Positions 1 through 11,979 of a stretch of DNA of 64,000 bases are shown piece by piece. Position 1 is the first letter of the stretch; every line of letters starts with the position of its first letter. The stretch is taken from contig JAVHKY010000030.1 in assembly GCA_035079385.1 (NCBI GenBank), positions 6,735,001 through 6,799,000 of the forward strand, written 5' to 3'. The notes below the pieces were generated by a model. It was given only the letters and a program-made list of their open reading frames with translations, did not search any database and was not told the origin of the DNA. The translations under genes and the position numbers were made by a program. This DNA comes from Aspidiotus rigidus. Lineage: Eukaryota; Arthropoda; Insecta; Hemiptera; Diaspididae.

Positions 1-60
1 TATCATATATTATGACAGGAATTCAAAATTTTTCAAGTCCCGTATTTAATATTCATAAGG
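1..60. repeat. Family A repeat fragment at window edge
   Basis: The first bases carry the family A signature (TATATTATGACAGGA, then a TTTTTCAAGTCCC-type line) that recurs near 4.3, 32.3, 40.8 and 50.9 kb. The window edge cuts the copy, so its extent is unknown. Confidence 0.5.
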
Positions 61-297
61 AGAACAAAATTGTTTCAAGTCAGCTTTCAACTGTTCTTTT
101 TCAGAGACTCCTAACTCGAACTTTTTTCGCGTCCTTGTCCTATCTATCACTCCTATAGACAGAGGATCGAGATTCGAAATTCTTCCGAGCTCCCGATCAA
201 GGTCATTAATGACGTCACAGAGGTTGGACATGGAAGTCTTCTGAAATAATCCCCTTCCCTCGAACAAGACAAAGAGCGAGGTAAAGAAGAACAGCAT
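46..297 (-). CDS. Hypothetical short reading frame, 83 codons, unassigned
   Basis: An ATG-started frame of 83 codons. The first dozen residues are hydrophobic (MLFFFTSLFVLF), followed by a charged, probably helical stretch with DRELGRI and a basic DRTRTRKKFEL segment. I recognise no family. The composition is more protein-like than most short frames here, so it could be an exon or a transposon gag scrap, but the 3' end overlaps a family A repeat and there is no second exon or promoter in view. Chance occurrence is quite possible. Confidence 0.2.
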   Translation of the reverse strand: MLFFFTSLFVLFEGRGLFQKTSMSNLCDVINDLDRELGRISNLDPLSIGVIDRTRTRKKFELGVSEKEQLKADLKQFCSPYEY

Positions 298-299
298 CT

Positions 300-1180
300 A
301 TCACCAATAATAAATTTTTTGATGACTGAGTAAACAACTTACGAGACGTAAAGAATCTTCAAAGTCAAGAGCCATTATAATGCGAAAACAATATACAAAT
401 ATTTAATGATCGCATCTTTTCAAATTTCATAATCTTCTCCAATAACCGTCTAAGAGGGACCTTAGTTTTAATGCTGATGTTGGAGATTTAACGACTGCAA
501 AGATTTTCTTCATACTTCTCCGCTACAGGATACTCCTCCTGCTCGTTAGCTTCTTCGACTCTTGATGTTTTTTATCGATAATTTTCTCTACAGTTTCAAA
601 GTCTTCCACTTTTGAAATTTTTTTCGAGTATAGAAATCAAAGGACGAACTTGAATATCTCTCCATTTATTTTTTCATGTTTGGCCAGTTTGCCTTTAACC
701 AATAAATATGCAAATTTTCTACCACCGCGGCTTCGATAAATGCGAACTTCTTGTTGCAGTGTACCATTTCTTTACTATCTTTCTCTGATTTAAACTCGGG
801 ACGAAGTTCAGTCCTTACCAGGAGTTGAAAGCTCTCCGTCAATTTAAATCCCCTCCATCGCCTGAGACAACGCGAATTTCCACACTCTTTCTTGCTTTGA
901 TTACAGGCGGGGCTGTAGTCGATCTCTCACCGCTAGTCCACGACAGAAATCCAGCAATTCAGTAATGATCGCTCGCTTCAATCATACGCGGAGGAGCTGA
1001 CCAAATAGACTTTAATACTTTAGGGAGGAAACGAACTACGCACAGGGTTGAGGGCAGGCACAACTTACGAAGCTGAAGCCACAAACTGGCACAAATCAGA
1101 CACTATACTTTTTGAGACCCCTTTTATCCCAAAATTTCTGTTGGGAAAGGGGCTACCCTGTAATGAAGGAAGGGCCTGCA
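300..1180. other. Unassigned non-coding DNA
   Basis: AT-rich sequence with stops in every frame. I see no domain, clear repeat or RNA gene. Confidence 0.4.
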
Positions 1181-1279
1181 GAGGTTCTCGTACAATGGAA
1201 AGGAAACAGGTCAGTTACGAGGTCTAGTGTATGCTCAAAGGACGGAAAGATTTCGATTTCCGAGTCAATACATACTAAC

Positions 1280-1400
1280 CTGGCAAGTTAGGATAAAATT
1301 CCAACTCGTTGATGACGTCATAAGGTAGGCGCAGTGTGGCCTTAACCTACAACCTACTACAGAAGACGTCACTGTGAGACATGAACAGAAACTTTTCAAC
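1280..1400. repeat. Short family A-like segment with TGACGTCA palindrome
   Basis: Contains GATGACGTCATAAGG near 1312 and a second GACGTCAC about 55 bases on, the spacing and flanks typical of the internal part of family A copies at 4.1 and 50.5 kb. No hairpin terminus is visible. Confidence 0.35.
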
Positions 1401-1459
1401 ATACTTTTGTTCGGTGACCCTCAAGAAGTCGCGTGAACGACGAAATATAGGTCCCTAAA

Positions 1460-3180
1460 AGAAAAATTACAATAAAGTTGCTTCAAGAGCTATTTTAAAT
1501 TCTATTCAACATTAAAACAATACCAGATTCTTTTTTATATAATGACTCTTGAAGAAACCCTCAGTATTGGCCCAGGCCGTCAAAAAAATGATGCGAAATA
1601 TACAACCTTTGAAAATAGTTACCTAATTCATTTCAGGAAATTGATGAAATCAAGCATGTGTAATCTACAAAAAAGCGTCTATATGGTAAGTCTAGAGAAG
1701 AAATTTCATGTCAATCAATATCACAAACAGAAATTCGATTCAAAAATATTACTGTACCATCGCCTAATTTATCTCAAACAAGTTAATTTAGAATCTTCCA
1801 TTCTTTCCCCTATCTCTTTGTTTTTTTCTAATTTATCTTTCTATTTTCCATCTGTTCTACGTTTTCGAGCCATTAACCTTACTCTTTATTTTTGCTTCTC
1901 AACAGATTTTCTATTGTGCTTTTCCATATCGTTCAGCGCTTTTCCTATACACATTTTTCTTTCGTACGTCGCTGCATTCGTCTTCGCTTTCGTCTATTCT
2001 TCGACTTTTGCAGCCGTCATTCTAACGCTCGCTCCAATCTCGCCATCCTCTTGTCTGGTGAAATAATTAAGCCAAAGAACTCTTCCGAGTGAACGTAGAA
2101 GCGGGAAATACAAAGATTCTTCACGATAATATCGGCACCCATTTCCTCTCTTCTAGCTAATGGTAATCTTTTCTAACACATCCATTCGAGAAATTGAATG
2201 ATGCCTCGAAGGAAAAAAAGTTCACGGAATGGGATTATTTTCCACTTCTCAATCTGATCTCATACACATTCTCTATAATATACTTACAATGTATGACATT
2301 GATTTTATTTTTTTTTTCATTTATTTGATACTTATAAAATTTTTGTAAATGAAAGAAAAAAAATTTATTCGAGATTGGAGAGATATGTGAATATTTATTC
2401 TATTCAGTTAATGCCACTATTGTAGTAATTTAGCCGGCGAGTCGTCTCTATAATCCAATGTGGCTAAATTTCATCGAAGACGCCGCAGTTACGCCTGACA
2501 GGAAAACTATTCTGTAACGATGACAAAACTACAGCAATTTGAATAAATAATGTAACTTATTATCCTTAAGAGCCACAGAAAGAAGTAGAATTTTCGATAT
2601 GACAATCCGATAGTAATAGAAAAAAGGGAAAAATGTGAGAGAATATTCGATTCGATCTACAATTGCAAACGAATTCGAAGAAATCTACTCTAGCTCCCTT
2701 AAAGTTTTAAGAACTTTTTAAGCTCTTTCCTCGCAGTAATTAGGTAGCATTGTGAATAACATGCAACTACACAATTAATATAGAAAATGAACGACGATGA
2801 AGGTGTTTCACAGTGACGTCATAGTTTTCGAAGAAAGTTTATATTCCCTCAGTTTGAAAATCGTTATCTACTAGCGCATAGGAGTAAACTATCGTCTAGT
2901 ATGAACGTATAATGTAAAGCTAGATACAGATGTATACCTGAGTATGGATGTACTTTCTTCAGAAACTTTTCAACATGCTCTACAAAGTGACAGATGGCAG
3001 CTTAATATAGCCTATACAAACTGAACACTAACTCACTCACCAGTCGCCCCGATATCAAAGCTTTCCAAATACGTCGAACGTTCCGAAAGTTTAGCTGAGA
3101 AGTTAAGAATATCGAGTTGATATATGCTCGTACAAGCTTTAAAGATAGAACCTATATATATTTTTTTCAATAATACATCG
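1460..3180. other. Unassigned AT-rich DNA
   Basis: A 174-codon open frame at 1542-2066 has a hydrophobic C-terminal half built from a pyrimidine-rich stretch (TTCTTTTT-type). I take it as low-complexity rather than a gene: no family similarity and no compatible splice structure seen. A TGACGTCA site lies near 2814. Nothing else is supported. Confidence 0.4.
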
Positions 3181-3184
3181 TCCG

Positions 3185-3460
3185 CCGTACACCGTCCGGC
3201 GAAATTGATCTACCCCAATCTCAATAGACCCAAAGGATATTTTTCACTTTTTTCCTTTTTTTCTTGCTAAATTTTGGTACACGAAGAGGGATTTGGAAAA
3301 ATTTCAACCATCAGAGGAGTAGGATTTTGAAGAGTTTCGAATACTTATTTACGACAAGAGAGGGCTTTTGGACGAAACCAAATTCGTCCCATAAAACAAG
3401 TTTCCTGGATTTCTCATCCAACTTCATTCAGGATTGCTATCCTTTTTGAAAGAAGGTATA
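3185..3460. repeat. Family A repeat fragment
   Basis: Has the subterminal CCGTCCGGCGAAATTGAT line shared with the copy at 51.1 kb, the GGGATTTGGAAAAATTTC line, and near 3390 CCATAAAACAAGTTTCCTGG, a degraded form of the hairpin terminus. Probably a decayed copy. Confidence 0.5.
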
Positions 3461-3969
3461 AAAACACATCATGAGTAGATCTAGTTTAAAGTGTTCACAA
3501 CAAAACGACAGCGAAATTTCCAATTTTTCACTTAGTATCGTCGTCGTATAATTCGTATGGACGATAGTCCAGGCATTCAAGACTCTACATCATTTTTGTT
3601 CCCAAATCCCTTCGAGCTGGCGTCGTATTGAACATATTAAGAGTCCACCGCGCAATCTCTACTACGTCCTCTGTTGGCGGGCAAAATGAGCCACTAACAT
3701 CCACTTTTTCGAGAAATTCAACAAATTATGCATGCGAGAGAAAACGAGGCAAAAACTGTTTCTAGCAAAACTTCACATAAAAAGATATCTTATGGATCAG
3801 AGGAGTATACTCAAGTGAGTACACAATTACAAAAACCGCAAGGTACGCCGACGCCGAGCGCTTTCGGTAAAAAAAACCATCTTCAAAGCGGGAACGAAAG
3901 AAAGCGACGTGGGAGTGGCCGAGCATAAAAAGGCGGGGGAAAAAATTTACGGGATTTGAAGGTTGTATG

Positions 3970-4085
3970 ATTCTTTACCGCAACCCGGAGAAAGGCAACA
4001 TAGGACAGTCGACCTTTGCAGATCATTTGATCGAAAGTACTCACATATTTACAGATGGGTCAGAAGTCCTCTTCTTGAATGACGT
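3970..4085 (+). pseudogene. PLE scrap: end of GIY-YIG domain
   Basis: The frame reading GNIGQSTFADHLIES followed by HIFTDGSEVLF matches the C-terminal part of the GIY-YIG endonuclease of Penelope-like elements, and aligns by eye with GNYTKSAFSKHLLEK and DEVLLHFED in the copy at 36.9-38.3 kb. Upstream parts (GVY, YVGET) and the reverse transcriptase are absent. It runs straight into family A repeats at about 4080. Confidence 0.5.
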
Positions 4086-4452
4086 CACAGGCCCGGACTT
4101 TGAAACTACATATAATAGGAGGGGAATTTGGGAAAAAACTAATCGATGACGTCATCAGATTGTGACGTCAGAAGGCTGACCTATGTATGACTTCATCAGA
4201 CTGTGACGTCATAGGCCCAGACTTTGGACCTACATATAATAGGAGAGGAACTTGAGAAACTGATCTATGACATCATCCCGTCAGAAGGCTGACCTATGAC
4301 TTCATCAAACTGTGACGTCACAGAGCCCGCCACCCTCTAAGCTATATATTATGATAGGAGGGAGACTTGGAAAATTTTTGAACTCTAAGGTTTGCCGGCC
4401 AGCCAGTGGACGTTTTTTCCACCTCCCACCCTGATAAAACAGGTTCCCTGTT
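4075..4452. repeat. Family A repeat with three tandem TGACGTCA units and hairpin terminus
   Basis: Three diverged units of about 108-124 bases start near 4081, 4205 and 4313. Each has GTGACGTCA, then an AGGCCC(G/A)GACTTTG-type line and TATAATAGGAGGGGAA. The 3' end at 4438-4452 is AACAGG-TTC-CCTGTT, a perfect 6-bp palindrome round a TTC core, preceded by GATAA, as at 50.95 kb. Non-coding, probably a non-autonomous transposon. Confidence 0.65.
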
Positions 4453-4599
4453 AAAAACGTATTGATTCGACATATTGTACCCAAAGCACACGCGGAATGT
4501 GCGGTCTACAGTTGAAAGCTGAGGACGAGTATTAGCTGTATAATTGTCATCGTTTTTTTTTTTCAAGCGGAGAAGCCGCCACATGTTTCGTTGGGGCTA

Positions 4600-5617
4600 T
4601 TCTCAAAAAACATCCGCGTCCGGCTATGCCTATTTTAGGGGCTTGAAACAATTTTCATCGCCGCTACTTTGCCACCTATAACCGTGGCCTTTATACATGG
4701 GCTATGTTTTCAGATGAGTACAAGTAGGAATATGTGACGTCATCAGGGCATAATTTCTGCTTTCAATTCTTATAGAAGATTGACTTACAAAAATCAGAGC
4801 ATGATAGCATGATGTTAAGAAAAATCGAGATATGTAGATACATCGAGTAGGGCACTTTACAGATTTTTATTAATTTCAACTACGTAGAAACGAAAGAGAA
4901 GATAGTAATTTATGAAACACGATTGAGAACAGCGGAGATGCGAGTTCTTCAGCCACAGAAGGTACAATGACCGGTATTTTTAATCTCTCTTCAATTGAAA
5001 CAATTAAAAATCTAGCTTTTGTAATTTTATTCTTATCATCCACCATCTCAAGTACTACTGATTTAAAAACCATTTCCAGCCTTTAACCTTCGTTTGTGGG
5101 ATCTATTTTGGAGAAAACTAACTCTCGACGAACTTCCGCTGAATCTCTTGTCTTTGAGACGGCTCTCCAGATTCAGACTAGGACATCCCCGCTTCACCCG
5201 TGAATACCTGCTTACTTCACCAAGATCGTCGCTTCTTGTCCTCACTATCAACAAGGATTTTCAACAGAAAACCAGTTCTTCTCCCGTCCCGAACTCTCCA
5301 ATTCCTGCGCTTTTTCCTCAAAATCCAGTCCTTCCTCTGTTTACAACCCTAGAAAACGACTTGTGGCAACATAGTTTTTACCTCTACTGTCAAATCAATA
5401 ATCTCACGTATCACGTAGCTCGTTCTACGACTTTCCTCTCAATAATCTGAAGACTTTCATGAGATAGAAGAAAATGAGCGAACCACCAGACAGTCTTTGA
5501 TGCCAAAGTAGTAGCTTGGTTGACGCTTTAGGCACATAATTTCAAGTTGACCTCAATGATCCTGTAACCTTTACAGAATAAGAGTGAACAAACGATTGAA
5601 AATTGGTATCGACTAAA
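4600..5617. other. Unassigned DNA
   Basis: Includes one GTGACGTCATCAGG site near 4736 that may be a family A remnant. The 118-codon frame at 5094-5450 shows no recognisable domain. Confidence 0.35.
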
Positions 5618-5768
5618 TGTACACCATTGGCGGAAATAGACCCGGGATTTCGGGAGGGCTATGAAATAAATTTTCCGTACACAAAGTTTGATTTTTACCC
5701 TGTCATTCAAAAATTTTGGGGGGGCTAATTCTGATTTCAGCCCCCCCTATTTCCGCCAATGTGTACAC
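5618..5768. mobile_element. 137-bp MITE, hAT-type ends, 7-bp target duplication
   Basis: Element 5625-5761 has 15-bp perfect terminal inverted repeats CATTGGCGGAAATAG / CTATTTCCGCCAATG and is flanked on both sides by TGTACAC (5618-5624 and 5762-5768). The ends resemble hAT ends of the CAGTGGCGGA type followed by a run of G. It has no coding capacity. The duplication is 7 rather than the usual hAT 8 bp, so the superfamily is inferred. Confidence 0.8.
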
Positions 5769-5769
5769 A

Positions 5770-7775
5770 GAATAAACGTTAATTGAATACAACTCGTCAA
5801 CGGTTGTCGATGAAGAACGACGGAATTTGAAAACATTCATCCCTCGATAGTATACAAAAAGTCGTAATCAAATCCTGCGAGCGAAATGCTCGTCACCAAA
5901 ACTAAAAGTCATTCGGGTTCGATTTTCTATCGAGTGGACGAGTTATTTTCGTCAAATTTCCTTTTTCTTGAATTTTGTATTTCAGTCGCGGAAAACTATT
6001 TGATTCTTATTGTAAACTAAGTGTATTCAAAAATGAAAATGTTTCTTCTCCTAACGTATACTCGTAGATGTGGTCGTATCTCGAGTCGTATTTTACACAC
6101 TGCATTCAATACGAACTCAAGAAAAATTCAGAATTGTTTCGACGATATCGAACCTTAAAGATGGTTACGACGTAGACGTAATTTTTCATTTCAATTACAA
6201 ATATGTTTTATTTCCAGGATGGTCATTTCCCGAACCGTCGGTGCAATTACGGATCGCAATCTCCTCGCTGAAACACGACCGATACCTTTTTCTTTCTCGC
6301 AATTCCGAGCTGATCGGCGAAAATAAATTACGTGGAATGGAATTTTTTTTTTTTTTCGGGGGAAAAAATACTGATTTTTCATTTACAGCCTTTCGCGCGA
6401 ATAAAAACGAACGTCGAAATATTTACCGCGTGCTTTAGTTTTTCTGATTCTACTTTCTCACTCTCTGTGTCACTCTTTGCGCGTTTCTTCTTCGAAACAT
6501 TTCAAAAACATATTCCGCACATCCGCACAGATTTTTCCGCCGAAAAATGTCGAACACAGCGAACGGGCGCCTATCTTTTGAGACCATACACACTATAGTA
6601 CATTATTATTTTCCAGACATTATAGGCGTACACCTCTTCACCTTATATGTATGTATATGCGTTGAAACATGAGATTACGAGTAGTATATATGTGTACTGA
6701 GGTTATAAGCTCGAGAGGCGGGTATTATTTTCTCAAAATGAAGGCGACGGCAGCACGATGATAGTTGTGATGCGGCGAAGCTGTAAAATTCACTATACGA
6801 AACGTGTTCGTATTCTATTCGTGTGCGTTTTAACGTTATGTGTACCATCAAATATATTATGGACTAGCGTAATAGATACTCACGTAACGTAGCAGCTTGG
6901 TTGCGGAAAATATACGTAAATTCTCAACGTTTATCATAAATCACGACGGCATACACGTAACCTAAGTGGAAACGGCAAATCTCCACTAAAATTATCTGAG
7001 TGTATGGTGTGCCGGCACATTCTCGTCTGTGTTGCACATCTGATTGATTAATGAATTCGAATTCAATTTTTGAATAACGTGAAACCCGGCGGATGAATAT
7101 CCCGCTTATAAGATTAAGAACTTTTTTTACTCCTTTTCACTCGAGGGTATTCACTCTTGACGGTTCTCTTCTTTTCATCTCAGAGAGAGAAAATACGGGA
7201 GTAGTTTAAGCATAAATATCGCCCCTGTTTCAGCCTGTAAGTGACCGTGGTAGGTCTAGTGGCCGATCTGTATTGTCGGCTTCTAAAACAGATCTCGATA
7301 ATCATATAGCATTCTCTTTCTCCGGGCATTCTATCGAGCTCAAAACTCACTTCGATGTGGTCCTTTCCTTTCTTCAGGTACTCTTGACTCATTTTTTTCG
7401 ATCTTCATATTTACTGAAATGTAGCATCAGCTGTTCACATTACTGCAACCTTTACAAGAATGTTTCAATCAATTCTTTTATTAGTTCAATGTCTCGTTAT
7501 CCTACATACATTCCTGTTGTAATTCTTATAAGTGGTATTGCTGATTATTTGCGAGATCCAAACGGATGATTGATTATGGCAGTGAAAACATGTATTATAG
7601 TTAGGTTCAGAGATATGTGATTTAACTACATAGTTTTTCAAAAGTGGTGAACATATCCTTACAGGGACTATATGGGTGTGTATTGGAAATTAAGAAGTTT
7701 GAAAAGTCTGGATCAATCGACGCATTGGATGAGAAAGAAGGGAAAGAAAACAAATACTCAATTGCAATATTTTTT
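5770..7775. other. Unassigned DNA
   Basis: Rich in CpG-containing words such as TCGTA and ACGT. Open frames at 6070-6438 and 7273-7569 have no recognised domain. A 12-14 base T run lies near 6345. No repeat pair with the rest of the window was noticed. Confidence 0.35.
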
Positions 7776-7777
7776 AT

Positions 7778-7820
7778 GATACTTTAAAGTACTTTCGGCG
7801 CAGTGGCCATCATCAGTGAA
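7778..7820 (-). ncRNA. Hammerhead-ribozyme-like core in PLE tail
   Basis: Read on the minus strand: a perfect CTGATGA box (7816-7810), a short stem with GGC...GCC, the GAAA box (7796-7793), then a self-complementary GTACTTTAAAGTATC (7792-7778). This is the order box 1, stem II, box 2, stem III of a hammerhead. PLE terminal repeats are known to carry hammerhead motifs. It lies about 330 bases beyond the GIY-YIG remnant at 8149, where a PLE tail is expected. The first pair of stem III looks mismatched (A-C), so cleavage activity is uncertain. Confidence 0.5.
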
Positions 7821-8008
7821 CGATAAAATACTAGTGACCGAAAATTGATGGAAAATACGTAAGAAACTTACAGACGGACAATTAGGAATAAACACGAGAT
7901 ACCGATGAAACAATAATAGACAAGAGACGTCGATGAATCATCAACAACGGTTTCTCCTTTTCCGTCAGCATCGCCGTTGGAGGGAGGAGGTCCTGCGGTA
8001 GCATTGCT

Positions 8009-8063
8009 TCTTCTTCTTCTTCTTCTTCTTCTTCTTCTTCTTCTTCTTCTTCTTCTTCTTCTT
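8009..8063. repeat. (CTT)n microsatellite
   Basis: About 18 CTT units. It reads as polyglutamate on the minus strand and produces a misleading acidic open frame at 7882-8127. Confidence 0.95.
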
Positions 8064-8148
8064 GACTTTCAACCTTTTCTTGTACAACTGAGTATAAGAA
8101 GCAGCCCATACTCAAAGAGGACTTCATTGAGGACGTAATCTCCGTGCT

Positions 8149-9712
8149 TCAAATGGTAGCAAATCTCGAAGTCCTCAATTGCTGTTTGACGACGGAACCT
8201 TGTGGTCCATACCGAATCGGGTGGCATCTATTGAGGTCGAACGGACGACCAGCCTCAATTAAATGCTCGGCGAACGTGGACTTTCTCGTGTTTACGTTGC
8301 TGTCAAACGCCTTCTTATGCTCATCGAAACGGATAGAAAAGCTTCGTTCAGTCTCCCCTATATAGAGCGCCGGGCAATAAGCTCCACACTTACCTAGGGG
8401 AGAGATGCGATCTTTGAGCAAACTCAAATGAGCACCTAAAGCGCGGTATTTTTTTAATAGCCAGGCTTAAGACAATGAGACTTGAGAATCTCGGCCGAGC
8501 CTTTCGAGAATTTGCCGAGGTAGGTAAGGCAAATTAACTTGAACTTTTTGAGCGGGAGGGGGGTCTGCCTCGCCAAAGACGTCAACTGGCTGAGGCTTTT
8601 AGCAACAAGCAAGATCAAGGGTGATGCCATTTCAATAGGTCGAAGTCTTTATCAGGCGCAATTTAAAGCGGAACGAGTCGCGGTCAAGGGGGAGAATCAT
8701 GTCTTAAGTGACAGTAAGAGCTGGAATCGATGTAGAGGTCAGTGGATGACGCTATACTCGTTTCCGTAGGGAGTGAGATGCCAAGATCGAGAAAATTAAT
8801 AATTGACTCCTCTATTCCCAAGAGGAACTGGATGCTGGGGTAATGGGCATTGAGGTACGAGAGGAACTCATACAAGGCGTCCTCAGGACCGTCCCAGGGG
8901 CACAATATGTCATCCATAAGTGATATGGTAGCATCGAGGGCCTGTCCTACCAAAAGATCCATGAAAAGATCACCCATACGGAAGCCCAGTGGGGAGCCAA
9001 TAGGAACTCCAATATCCTCGAGGAACTTAGAAAGTTCACCGTTGAAGATACCGAAATTGGAGGGGAGGCATATCCTTAAGAGAGATGAAAATTCTTTAAT
9101 GAAACAAGGGTGAACATTTACCTCAGGAATTTGTAGGAGAGTGCATTGATAGTCGGCTCAAAAGGGTTATTAGGACTCTCCAGTTTTTGATCGAGGTCCA
9201 AGGAACTAGAAACCGATCGTTTAGGTTTCAACTGAGTAATGCCCTTAAACCTTTCGTTCAAATACTCAGCTAACAAATAGTTCGGAGCCGAAACGATGGA
9301 AATAATCGGTTTGATCGGTTTCCCCGGCTTATGGAGCATGAGGAGGCCGTAAAACTTCGAGGGAGCCGGGTTTGAGACAAGGACCGACTTCTTGTCCCTG
9401 CTTTCCGGCAAGATGTACTTCGAACCGTTGACGGCCTCCCTCACTTCGTGGACATGTTTACTGAAGTGGGAGGCAGGAAGTCCGCCCACAGCTCCACTGG
9501 ACTGGAGGTACTCATAAACTTTGCTATCGTAAACCCTCCACTCCACCCTTATCCGCCTTCACCGCAATTGCATTATTGGAACTGAGCTTCTTCTGGAGCT
9601 GCTGAAAGGTGGAGGCCACATTCCACGAGGCGCATGTGATTGTGTTCTCGTGCATGCCCACACTGATCGTCAAATCGGCTATCACATGGGCCTTGGCTGG
9701 ATACTCTGACAT
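8149..9712 (-). pseudogene. Penelope-like element, decayed RT + GIY-YIG
   Basis: Read from 9712 downward. First NAIAVKADKGGV, the PLE N-terminal ADKG signature. Then PSKFYGLLMLHKPGKP with PIISIVSAPNYLLAEYLN (9118-9546), RT fingers. Then GVPIGSPLG (about 9000, RT motif B), DDILCPW (near 8900, remnant of the catalytic YVDD motif C) and INFLDLGISL. The 8149-8427 segment holds ALYIGETERSFSIRFDEHKKAF-type sequence, the YIG half of the GIY-YIG nuclease, with TFAEHLIEAG after it. PLEs copy RNA by target-primed reverse transcription. The frame is broken several times, the linker is degraded and the (CTT)n array sits just downstream, so it is inactive. The same lineage as the copies at 36.9 and 41.7 kb looks likely. 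Confidence 0.85.
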
Positions 9713-9839
9713 GGGAGGTAATGCGTGCTCCGAGCCTTTGTTGAGGATGACGTTTTCATCTGCCGTGAGGCCTAGTGAAGTTTCGTTAGCTAGTCGGGGA
9801 TAGAATACCTGTGAAGGGCATGCTCACGTGGAGAACCAG

Positions 9840-10000
9840 AGGGCGCGATGTACAAATGAAGTTTGACTCGTATCACGCTGTATATTATATGAAACACAAT
9901 AGCTAATCATTTAACATCATCCTTACCTTTTAGTCCTGGTCTGTTTTTCTTCTCTATCGTATTCTCGTTGTTTATAATATGAGAGTACCTCTTACAACGC
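9840..10000 (+). repeat. Repeat D, copy 1
   Basis: About 160 bases (GAAGTTTGACTCGTAT, CACAATAGCTAATC, ACCTTTTAGTCC, ACCTCTTACAACGC) that recur in reverse orientation at 15125-15300. It lies just upstream of the PLE frame that runs leftward, so it may be PLE 5' sequence, but no coding is attached to the second copy. Confidence 0.7.
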
Positions 10001-10004
10001 CAAC

Positions 10005-11975
10005 ACTGATTGCCTCGTACATCACCCCCCCTTCCGCCAAATTAAAAAGCAAATGTCTTTCCTTCCCCTAGTATACCCCGAGGGTCAGCATACTAGACTT
10101 ACACTGAACCAATATTGGGGGCGAATAAGCAGAGCAAGCATGAAAGTAACCGGTAAAGACGAACATACAATTATGATAGACATAAGACTTGATCGTTATT
10201 TATTTGACTCCGCCAGAAAATTTTTTTCTTTCCTAGCATTCTCACTTGGAGCGACAAAAGGTTGCACACCAAAGTAGAAGCGTTGCACTCATTTTTTCCA
10301 AGACTACATGGTATCCAATGGTTCAGAACTTGGGACTTATCACGCCGCTTTCAAGGCAACTATGAGTAATCAGTTTTTTCAGTTCGTTGTTCCATGTTAT
10401 TTAGTAACAATCGTACACATCAATGAGGTACTTTCAAACTTCGTATCTGGCCAGCAGGGACTACAGGAGAACAGGACTACTTTAGAACTGAACTACCTAA
10501 ATATGGAGAGGAGATGGAAGGATTGGACTAGCCATTCCTCTTTCTCCCTCTAGAAAGTGCAATCATCTTGATCCGAGATCTCCATAATTTCCTCCGTTCC
10601 TGCATGACCTATGTCTAGGAGATGGAGAGTTCAATCCCTACATTTGAAGAAAATTGGACATTATGCCTGCAAAATGCATCGATTAACATGTTCCAAAAAC
10701 AGTTAGAACTTTGAGTTCAATGTAATGCTCTGTTTAGCATGATGCTGGATAAATGATACAAACGGAATTTGAACCATAATTTTAGTAAACTTTACTCACA
10801 TCGCATAGCAAATTCATGTACGTGTATGATTCATCTATAAAATACTGCAGTATGGTACGGTAGTTTCTTAAGTTGCGTTTTCTCTCCTCTCTCTTCACTA
10901 CTTACTTACACAATTTTACAGATTACCAGGAAATCTTTCAACGGTGTTTCGAGGAAACTAACGAAATATAAATTTCTTGAAACAATTATTGCTCATCGAC
11001 TATACAGTGTATTTCTTATCGGGGACGAAAATCCACAAAAACTTTATTCGTTTATCGAAGTTGTATAACACGAATGGGGGAAAAGAAATAAAATGCGGAA
11101 ATCTAGTCGCGCTTTCTACACTTTATACGTATACTACCTCATCCTTCTCATATCGTCGGCATGTATGGTGTACGGTATACGAGTATACATATATATGGAA
11201 TCGGAATCGCACGTTATATTCCGAAACAAAAATTCGTGAAAATAACGAAATTTATTTGTTTGACTGGATTATTTGATTTGTTGGTGCTTAAGTGAAAAGT
11301 TGAGAAGTTCTAAAACAATTTAAAAAGTTATGGGCGTCGACTGATATCCGCGTGCTGCTGGAAAACTCGCATACTGTTGGTCTTTTACGGTCTTAATTTT
11401 ATACTTCGTTGTTATTTACCCTATGCGGCAAAGTTTCAAATTAATTTTTATTGCCACTATGTACGTTTTCTGGAGGGTTTCTTCTTCTGTCTTTCTCGCT
11501 CACTACGACAGTTTGACTCGAGAGTTCGCAACCTCTGAGATCGCAGCCTATAGTACTATAAACGTAAGCCAAAGTTCTTGAGAAGCGAGAGGAAATAAAA
11601 TGTTATTCGTTCTGCCTACATTTAACCTGTTTCCATTAGCATCGAGAGTTTCTTCAAGGTAGTCCATTTGTTGACAAGAATTTTTCAAACGTATTATACA
11701 TATAATAAAATAAGTTTCCATCCGCACGAACAAGTTAAGCAGGGAATCTTTCAAAGTTTCTGAATATTTAATACCGGAAATATCAAAGACACGAGCTTTT
11801 ACTTACATGTACATAAACTATACCTACGTATGAAATGTGGTTGCTAGTTAGTGAGATATAAGGGACTGTAATTGAAACGTTAACGTATTTACCTACAGAA
11901 AAAGCGAGATCATTTTGAGATGAGACGATAAACTTTAAAACCTCTGTTACGTCCTGCCTTATTTTGCAAGCAAGG
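10005..11975. other. Unassigned DNA
   Basis: Frames at 10053-10277 and 10308-10553 have no known domain. No repeat partner in the window was noticed. A TCAATGAGGTA stretch and several AT-rich runs are all I can say. Confidence 0.35.
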
Positions 11976-11979
11976 CAAT

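Noticed and set aside
1542..2066. 174-codon frame with hydrophobic C-terminus
   Set aside because: Built from pyrimidine-rich low-complexity sequence; an overlapping second frame is also open; no motif or family resemblance.
7882..8127. Acidic frame with a long polyglutamate run
   Set aside because: It is the (CTT)n microsatellite read on the minus strand.
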